Source: Siphonodentalium dalli
Lineage: Eukaryota > Mollusca > Scaphopoda > Gadilida > Siphonodentaliidae
Direction of reading: 5' to 3'
NCBI GenBank assembly: GCA_032622095.1
Contig: CP136068.1
Span: 157,445,151-157,509,150 of the forward strand
Length of the DNA: 64,000 bases
Position numbers and translations under genes: made by a program. Positions 56,817 through 64,000 of the stretch are shown here, piece after piece. Position 1 is the first letter of the stretch. Each line of letters opens with the position of its first letter. The notes beneath the pieces are model-generated. The model saw only the letters and a list, made by a program, of their open reading frames with translations. It made no database searches and was not told where the DNA came from.

Positions 56817-57230
56817 ATGCCCACTTAATTTCGAGTTACCGATTAATTTTTTATAGTGCCTTGATATACGGTTTTAATAACATTGAAAACAGCTGAAATC
56901 ATATATGAAATATTCCCCCCGTTATGGTTCCAAGAATGCAACAGAACTCCAACTAAAATGTGTTTTTTCAATGGAAGGGGAATAACTCTATCTTTAAGAT
57001 ATAGAGTTATTCCCCATACATTGAAAATAATACACTTTGCACTACAAAACAGATGAAACTTAAGCACTAAAACACGTCGGTATCTCAACAAAAACAACAT
57101 GTTCCCAGTTTATTACACCGGACAAGTTGATAGTAAAATGTGTTGGAGCTTCCTCTTTCAAAAGGTATATAATATAGCATATATTTTATATATGCGATCA
57201 GGGGATTCGAAAATTAAGTGGGTCTTTATT
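56817..57230. mobile_element. MITE with CCCACTTAATTTTCGA ends and central palindrome
   Basis: GCCCACTTAATTTCGAG at the left faces CGAAAATTAAGTGGGTC at the right (57217-57233). The centre carries TTTTTCAATGGAAGGGGAAT against ATTCCCCATACATTGAAAA. Its parts are scattered at 43257 and 44758-44990, where other insertions have split a second copy. Confidence 0.65.
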
Positions 57231-57830
57231 AGTTGTTTTTCAGCTTATTAACAGATGGAGGTATGTCAACCGAGATTCCGCAGCATGAGGCGCGTTTCAG
57301 GTTTTTCAGGTTTGTCAATAATAGGTCTCTGTTAGATAGCCAAACCAGTCTCAGAATTGTGTCTGATGTGTTAACCCAGCCATGTGGCCATCAATATATA
57401 TAGCATATTGCGAAACCAGTATCCACATTCCCAGGGCCAAAACCTACGTCAAGCACAAAACGGCATCAGCGATTCCAAATTCCCAGGACAGGAAACATAG
57501 TACGCCAAGGACAAAACATTATCTACGATTCCACATCCCAAGGGTAGGAAACATTTGTGAGGGATTTGGATAACTCTTCATGGCTGTGCATGTTGAGAGT
57601 TCAGGCACTCTTCAAGTACTTCTTGGCTGGTTTGAATATTTTCCGTAACGCGTTCAATTTCATTGACTGCTCTATCCTCTCTAGAAGTCTTGAAGTTATT
57701 TATTGTTTCCTCAGCTTGCCTTACAGCATCGACTGCATATTGTGTTTCCTACTCAAGTCATAGATTTTCTTTGCAATTGAGCTGAAACGTCCACCGGGGC
57801 CTGGTACATCTTAATGAAGCACATACTTAA

Positions 57831-58223
57831 CCCTTTACCCAACAAACCGGCCAAAACCGGCCAAATAAAGCTTCAACAGCCTAAAATATCTTCGGTCTGT
57901 CTCGATAGAACCATACAAATATGGATATCATTGGAACCGGCTCCTTGACCACATTGTGATAGTTACAGTTATGCCCTGTGCCAATGCATTCTCTTATATA
58001 TGCGAGTCGACCATAGGTCGCCTCGCATATATAAGAGAATGCATTGGCCTAAAAAAACTACTTTTTTTAACACTTTTTACCATTTTTTCTTACATTCTTT
58101 AACAATTTTATAATTTTTAATGTGTTAAGCCAATGCATTCTCTTATATATGCGAGGCGACCTATGGTCGACTCGCATATATAAGAGAATGCATTGGCACA
58201 GGGCCCTTCTGTTGGGTAAAGGG
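57831..58223. mobile_element. TTAA-flanked MITE, family 1, copy 4 (most complete)
   Basis: CCCTTTACCCAACAAACCGG at the left and TCTGTTGGGTAAAGGG at the right, between TTAA 57827-57830 and 58224-58227; 393 bp. Both 66-bp near-palindromes are intact (about 57977-58049 and 58128-58199). The right end also shows the GGCCCTTCTGTTGGG spacing seen in copies 2 and 3. Confidence 0.95.
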
Positions 58224-58227
58224 TTAA

Positions 58228-59100
58228 TATGCCTGCACAGCTATTGAAATAACACTCATACTCTCTTCTGTTGGCTGACGAAGCCTTCGTGAGCACCATG
58301 GCGACTGTGGTTTTGTGTCGCCCGTTAGCGTGGTATTGGTGTAAACAATATTTATTCTACCCTCAACTAATACATGTATACATGAAATAAGACATTGAAC
58401 AATATGAGTTAAATTAAATGACAGGTTAGAAGAAAAGGGGAGTGAAGAGGATCTAACAACAAGCGGGTCATCGCTTATTTGAAGTTATCTCCTCGGAAAA
58501 GAAAAGCATGCAGAATAGTATGTAGAATGAGCGTATGGCAAGAGGCTGAGTTAAAGAGAACAGGTTGGGGGGAATGAAAATAACAAGTTACTAACATTAA
58601 GTTGAGAGATGGAAGGAGTGGGACAGAGGGTGAGTTACTACTGCTGTGTGTTTACAAGTATTCTCAAATATATCTATCTTTGTTTTTCATGACTTGTTTA
58701 CAAGTATTCTCAAATATATCTATATTTATAGATCTTTATAACTTTGTTTTTCATGATGATTGACACTTAACGCAAATTTAACGGAAATTCACTGAATCGG
58801 GCAACTATGCTACTTGATTAAGTGGACGTATTTGGCCAAAGTTTTATTCAGTACTGATATGATTCTATATCTTATGATAAAGGACTGAAACGTTCACTTC
58901 TGGTATTGAAATTTATTGGCATCTATTGAAGAAGTATAAGGACTTCATTTCTGGATTTCAGATCAACAGTTATGTAAATATTGGTATCTAGACTGTTGTC
59001 GCCGGTTTTAAGTTTATTATGTCTGTTTTACTAGATAATGTTAGGTTTATTTTCCGCCGATCGGGGGAAATCCCTGCCCAGGGGCTTCTTCCATTTTCGG
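58228..59100. other. No gene seen
   Basis: A short direct repeat TTTACAAGTATTCTCAAATA occurs near 58651 and 58690, and CTTTGTTTTTCATGA is repeated likewise. Nothing else recognised. Confidence 0.4.
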
Positions 59101-59116
59101 TGTTGTCAGTGTATGG

Positions 59117-59440
59117 GTTACTTCTGGTGTTGTTGTTGTTGTTGTTGTCGTCGTCGGTGTTGTTGTTGTGATTGTTCTGGTTGTTGTTGCTGCTGTTGAT
59201 GTTGTTGTTGTCATTGTTGTCGTTGTCACTGTCGCTGCTGTTGTTGTTATTGTTGTTGTTACGGTTGTCATTGGCGTTGTTGTTGTCACTGTTGCTGTTG
59301 TTGTCATTATTTTTGTTGTTGTTGGTGGTGATGATGGAGGTGTTGTTGTCACTGTTGGTGATGTTGTTGTCTTTGGTGGTGTTGGTGTCATTGTTGTTTG
59401 TGTTGTTATCGCTGCTGTTGTTGCCGTTGTCTCTGAAACA
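59117..59440. repeat. TTG/GTC-rich trinucleotide microsatellite
   Basis: Long imperfect TGTTGTTGTTGTTG tracts with CAC and GTC variants. The open frames across it (Thr-rich on -, Val- or Leu-rich on +) are low-complexity artefacts. Confidence 0.9.
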
Positions 59441-59739
59441 AACGCGGAATAAATGAAGGAATTATTATACGCGCATGTGCACAGCTGGTCACACTTTCTT
59501 TTGATACGAGGAAGTGCAATCGCGTATCAGAATAGTTTTGACCATTTCCCGTCAAGCGAACTATATCTTGGGCTATATATAGAATTCAGACTATTACCCG
59601 CCCACTGACGTCACTTTTGACGTGAGATTTTATACTCAACGTATATACCCATGACAGTCGATAGTTATGTCGCATTAGTTATCCCTCTTAAGCCGTTGAA
59701 TGGTATCAAGAGCTTTGTTGAGAGCCTGCGATAATTACA

Positions 59740-60265
59740 TCCGATTCTCCTGAATCGGAGATATTGGCTGAGTGGCACCACAAGGAGTTACTGGTGTTCG
59801 TATATGTTCGAGGGCAGTTCATCGACACAAACTTCGGATCAGCAACCATACTTTGGAAATTGAGAAAGGCAGACACAAACAACCTAAAGTAGCCGCTGAT
59901 GAGAGAATTTGCAAAAAGTGTGGAATGGATGTAGAAACCGAAGAACACTTCATTATGCGATGCCCCATTTCTAAAAATCTAAGAAAACGTTTATTTGCTG
60001 GAATAAGCGACAACATTCATACCTTTAATAATATGGCTGATCAACAGAAATTCTTAATCATCTTGAGAAATGATGAGCCCAAAACATGTAATATCATCTC
60101 CAACATGGTCCAACTCTTTCTACATAAACGGTGTGAACCACCAAACATTAAATATTAATATATGTATCTTACTATACTTATAATAACATTTTATTTATGT
60201 AACTCTTTTGACATCGGCCTTATGTGGGTGTATCTGTCAATAAATTTATCTTATCTTATCTATCA
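59740..60265 (+). pseudogene. LINE reverse-transcriptase C-terminus, best preserved copy
   Basis: The + strand frame 59772-60158 contains HKLRISNHTLEIEKGRH, then ICKKCGMDVETEEHFIMRC (Cys-x2-Cys, His-x4-Cys), then a helical tail ending HKRCEPPNIKY and a stop. This is the usual last domain of a non-LTR retrotransposon polyprotein. The 3' UTR ends CAATAAATTTATCTTATCTT, with a short tandem tail. Everything 5' of about 59740 is missing: a 5'-truncated insertion. It shares the 3' UTR motif GACATCGG(C/T)CT with 46600. Confidence 0.75.
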
Positions 60266-60620
60266 AGGTGCCATAGAACAACCTTCAATCGATGCGAACA
60301 TCCGCCAAATTTTAAGGTTGGCTACATATGAAGATAGATTTATCTACATCTGTTCAAAATCGATTACGCTATTTTAAATATCAAGGTCATGGGCATTGGC
60401 AGGAACATTGTAAAAGTAAAGAAATCATATGTGGAAGTTGTTCTATTTCTGACATTTCATAACCCTGACATAAACTTACTAGTAGCCCCGCCGTGAGTTT
60501 CACAGTGATCACCAATGGAATATGTCTGACACACACTCGACCATTTATCAGTGATCCTCCATTCAAGCATAAGTACACCTGCAACGATATAAATTCGCAC
60601 CTAAGGGTAATTACCCGCGA
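60266..60620. other. No gene seen
   Basis: No exon or repeat recognised. Confidence 0.35.
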
Positions 60621-60624
60621 AGTG

Positions 60625-60950
60625 TTTATGACGGGTCATAACGTGACCCCGAACATACCCTGACCTTCAAAATAATCATTTCGAGGTCATATTACGCCTT
60701 TCGACGAGTCGCTACGAAACTTGATACCTGGGGGTATTTTTGTTTAGGGAACGTTTTTCGACCAATCCAATCATGACCCCGACCTTACCTTGACCACACA
60801 AAGGTCATATCAAGTCCATATCGCGCCCTTCGACGAAATATCGGCATAAATTGATACCTAGGGGTATTTATGTCCGGGTAATGTTTGTACGAGACGGGTC
60901 GTGACCATGACCTTACTTTGACCTACAAAATGGTCAATGCGGGGTTATCA
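60625..60950. repeat. Tandem block rich in TGACCT/AGGTCA half sites
   Basis: Two and a half diverged copies, period about 130 bases, of a block with TCATGACCCCGACCTTACCT, TGACC, AAGGTCATAT, TTCGACGA and TTGATACCTAGGGGTATTT. At least nine TGACC or GGTCA half sites occur in 300 bases. Probably a worn tandem repeat; the half sites match nuclear-receptor recognition sequences. Confidence 0.6.
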
Positions 60951-61079
60951 CGCTAAACATAAGGGGAACAGCTCGGATATGTCGTGTCACCCTGCTAACA
61001 CCTTATATATCCATAAGCCTATTTTTAAAACACCCCAATCTCATACTGACATGATACTTTGGGTTTATGCAAACAGCTA

Positions 61080-61398
61080 TAAACCGCTACGTCAACACGG
61101 GGAATGTAACATTCAACTAACATCGCCGAAAATTTCAAAGAAATCGACAACACCACTCCACAGAAAACATCGTCTGAAATACTCACAATTGTAAATATTT
61201 GCATCTCGATTCGGGACACAAATATCGGCGATAAAATAACACAAATGATTTCGCCATCAAGAGTCATTACATTTAATTAATATATAAGTATAGCTGCCAA
61301 TTATGTTGTCAATTGTGTTTAATATACATGATAAATAACTACTTTGACCAACATTCTCAATTTATGTTTATCGCCCTGCCGGGGTGTTTCACACCACT
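61080..61398. mobile_element. Diverged relative of the family 4 insertion
   Basis: GGAATGTAACATTCAACTAA, CCACTCCACAGAAAACATCG, CATTTAATTAATATATAAGT and GGGGTGTTTCACACCACTTTAA align in order with 11375-11679. It ends at TTAA 61399-61402. The left boundary is unclear. Confidence 0.6.
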
Positions 61399-61402
61399 TT
61401 AA

Positions 61403-62200
61403 CTACACATACGCGTACCTATAATTCGGTATTATTGTATGTGACATTTGATATTCTCCCACGTATCAGTGTCGCAATAACAACGACACCTCCCAAATTC
61501 GCACCAACAATATAACCTTTTATGATAGTGTGTGAATCCTTACATAATAAATCCCATATTAAAATATCAGAGACACATAAATAAATAATCCTGGCATAAT
61601 AAATCCCATATTAAAATAAACATAAACGTATAATTTGAACGGTTGCATTAAATCCGCTTGGAATTTGGTATCCAGCAGCTAATGCGCTGATCTATCATGC
61701 AAATTTACACATATCCTATCTGCGCGAATTTACACATATCCTATCTGCGCAAAATAACTTGATTTCGACTTTACCTACGGGACAGCAACAATAACATTAG
61801 GGGGAATGGATAACATATCTATAAACGCGTGTATAACTTTAATTTAGATACGATATATATTAGGTGCTCGGTACCTGATATACCAGATAATATGTATGGG
61901 GCTTTCGCACTTACCTTATATTACGCATGTGGGTCATACAAAGCCTTAATCAATTGTTATCATGAAACATAAATCATAACACAGATTTTGTGTGTGTTCT
62001 ATGGGTTTCTGCTATCTTTTCTGTTCCAAATCTTTGAGACTGTATATCAGAAACTGCCGTTACAGCAGGGTGCTCTGCCTATCATTAGCTTATGTCAACT
62101 TCCGGTGGGCAAGACATGGTACCTCTATATGTGGTCTCTTCTGCTATTGGGCATCCCCCCTTTACTCACATAATGTGGGTCACACAAAGTCACTGCACTG
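61403..62200. other. No gene seen; small duplications
   Basis: AATAAATCCCATATTAAAAT occurs at about 61546 and 61590, and ATTTACACATATCCTATCTG at about 61701 and 61728. No exon recognised. Confidence 0.4.
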
Positions 62201-62204
62201 TCAC

Positions 62205-63010
62205 TGCGGCAGCTTGTCTGATCCGGGATCTCACCATATCAACTCGGCTTGATATGGAGACACATATCACTTCACTGTGCTGATTATATGTTTATTATGT
62301 GACCAATTGAACTGAATTATTACAACCAACCTCTGAGATTTATTGAGAAAAAGGTGATCAGTTTAATTCAAATTTAATGAACGAATCGCAACAATTCAAT
62401 CAAGTTATCAACAATAACAATTTCGAGAATAAATGTCTGAATTGAAAATAGTTCCGCAGCCTCGTTCTGATTGAGACACGTATGATATGGAATCGGATCA
62501 CGATACTATTATGATCCGATTTATCGGAAAACCATCACCAAACGATAGTGATGTTTAGTGAAAATACAGTCATCTAATAATAAATAAAGATTATCACTAC
62601 ATGCAGTGAAGTGATCTGTGTCTCCACATCACATCTCGTTGAGAAGGTGAGATCCCGGATCAGACAATCCGCCGGGATCTCACCTTCTCAACGAGACGTG
62701 ATGTGGAGACTCCGATCACTTCACTGTAGTAATAATATGTTTATTATATGACAAATTGAACTTAATTATTACAGCCAAATTCTGGAATTTAATACGAAAA
62801 AGGGGATCAGTTGAAATCAAATTTAATGAACGAACTGCAACAATTTAATTAACAACAGCAATTTTAAATAGAAATGTCTCTATTGAAAATAATTCAAGAG
62901 CCTCATTCTGGTTCAGACACACATTGTATGCAATCGGATCACGATCATGATCCGATTTATCGGAAAAACCATCACGAAACGATGGTGGTATTTAGTGAAA
63001 ATAATGACAG
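62205..63010. mobile_element. Tandem pair of an inverted-repeat element
   Basis: Two diverged copies (about 62220-62600 and 62690-63020) share GGAGAC...GATCACTTCACTG, AATTGAACTTAATTATTACA, GAGCCTC(A/G)TTCTG and the small hairpin TCGGATCACGAT...ATGATCCGATTTATC. Between them lies a hairpin (62604-62726): CAGTGAAGTGATCTGTGTCT, TGAGAAGGTGAGATCCCGG against CCGGGATCTCACCTTCTCAA, GACTCCGATCACTTCACTG. Confidence 0.7.
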
Positions 63011-63479
63011 TTAAATAATAAAGAAGATTATCATGGTGAATTTGTATCGGTAAATAGTCCATATGTCGCAGATACGGGGCTAGACGGTCTCTGTTGCAAT
63101 GTGGGTGTCCACCATGCAATTTCTAAAATGTACACAACGAGAACCAGATATAAATACCGGTACATGGTTCGCGAACTTTCGATTTGCAGCAGCTCATTGG
63201 GTTGAAACTTTCCAAATGTTGGAAATTTGACGACTAGTTATTGATTTCACAATTCAATACGAATGTCATCATGCCCTCGTATAAACACGGATGCAGGTCA
63301 TGTCAATCTATAAGGTGGGGATATTGGTCTGTAAATTGTAAATACAAACTGAGGGTACGAAATGAGTCACGAGTTTACGAGTTGCCTCAGCTGCAGGTTA
63401 CGAGTTGTCTCATAATATGATACGAGTTGACTTTTTTCGGAGGGTAAGAGCCGGTCAGCGTATGATATGACTTGCTCCC

Positions 63480-63512
63480 TTTGGGGTTTGTGGTTGGGGG
63501 GGGGGGGGGCTA
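63480..63512. repeat. G run
   Basis: A run of 12-13 G near 63496-63508, followed by a family 2-like stretch (63610-63862) containing TCTGATCACTCTGAGCTTTG and GTCGAATCAAATAT and ending GCATCTTTAA. Confidence 0.6.
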
Positions 63513-63929
63513 TAGAAGGATCGGAATATAAAAATTTCCCAAAACGTGATATTTATCAACAGGTTGTTCAACGAAATATGGCCGTATTATCACTTTCGTA
63601 TCACGAAATTTGGGCGTATTACCACTTAATTTTAGAGTTATCCATCTTCATCCGCAATTTTGTCCGAGACAATCGGTTTGACGCTCATTTCTGGGCAACA
63701 AATAATTAAACATTTCGAGAACTACCAAATTTCCAAAATCGATATCTGATCACTCTGAGCTTTGATTGGTGGGTTCCTCCAGTCGAATCAAATATCTTTC
63801 ACCAGAAGCCCAACAAATAGTCATTTGGCAGCACTAATTTGAATTATGCATCTTTAATGCACCATGTGTCTGTTTGATACTGCCTTTATCACATCGGTTC
63901 TTGTGCACTTTAAAAAAAAAGTTCAACTT

Positions 63930-64000
63930 GAGACCACGTGACTCCTGGTCGTGATATATACTCACCATGAGACCATGTGACTCCTGGTCGTGATATATAC
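63930..64000. repeat. Two copies of a CACGTG-bearing minisatellite, cut by the window end
   Basis: GAGACCA(C/T)GTGACTCCTGG then TCGTGATATATAC occurs twice and resembles the unit at 46866-47020 (CCACGTGATTCC, CGTGATACTCATGA). Confidence 0.7.

Noticed and set aside
59047-59456. Thr/Pro-rich mucin-like reverse frame and Val/Leu-rich forward frames
   Set aside because: Low-complexity translation of a TTG-rich microsatellite. A mucin-like exon cannot be excluded, but the - strand frame has no splice or signal context.
1-64000. tRNA, rRNA or snRNA genes
   Set aside because: I looked for cloverleaf B-box type strings (GGTTCGAATCC) and found none convincing. A covariance-model search would be decisive.

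Overview
The window looks like nuclear DNA of an invertebrate animal. Exons are short and separated by multi-kilobase introns with GT..AG borders. Proteins are secreted and Cys-rich (EGF-like, von Willebrand C). There are 3' ends of non-LTR retrotransposons and many short inverted-repeat elements inserted at TTAA. A lophotrochozoan (mollusc, annelid, brachiopod) is my guess from general character, not shown by the sequence. No bacterial, organellar or viral gene organisation is visible.

Two genes can be supported. (1) On the + strand, a secreted multi-EGF protein: a signal-peptide exon (4434-4485), then EGF exons A1 (18605-18724), B1 (21066-21182), A2 (23681-23800), B2 (25775-25891), A3 (30296-30415), B3 (32738-32854) and C (35946-36053). 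Every junction is phase 1 and every internal exon is a multiple of 3. The A/B pairs are tandem copies of a unit of about 6-7 kb. The gene's 3' end is not seen. (2) On the - strand, a two-exon gene for a 93-residue secreted single-VWC protein: signal exon 51779-51713, VWC exon 43181-42967, with an 8.5-kb intron full of mobile DNA.

The most unusual content is in the 5' part of the EGF gene. Four arrays (6375-7777, 9118-10709, 12655-13890, 15061-17318; about 94 copies) of a 69-bp repeat fill what should be intron. Read on the + strand, the unit is the 3' end of an EGF exon (PGYTGDKCQN...) followed by its own phase-1 splice donor T|GTAAGT. The first array starts inside a decayed EGF exon at 6252-6426. 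Intron 1 likewise begins with a 28-bp minisatellite (4476-4816) built from the end of the signal exon plus its donor. Tandem repeats were thus seeded twice at exon-3'-end/donor junctions of the same gene. The long reverse-strand open frames across the 69-bp arrays are best explained by the unit being 3x23 bases.

The tandem units are a natural record of transposition. Filled and empty sites can be compared between unit copies for at least five elements, four of them showing a TTAA target. Unit 2 carries two successive intron blocks joined at about 27360, the footprint of an unequal exchange that removed exons. From 36 kb onward the window is mainly mobile DNA: a 2.05-kb TIR element (40160-42213), foldback elements, LINE 3' ends (43.9, 45.6, 59.8 kb), a nested palindrome (47.3-47.6 kb), G-run repeats (47.7 and 49.2 kb), and a field of AGGTCA-type half sites (60.6-60.95 kb).
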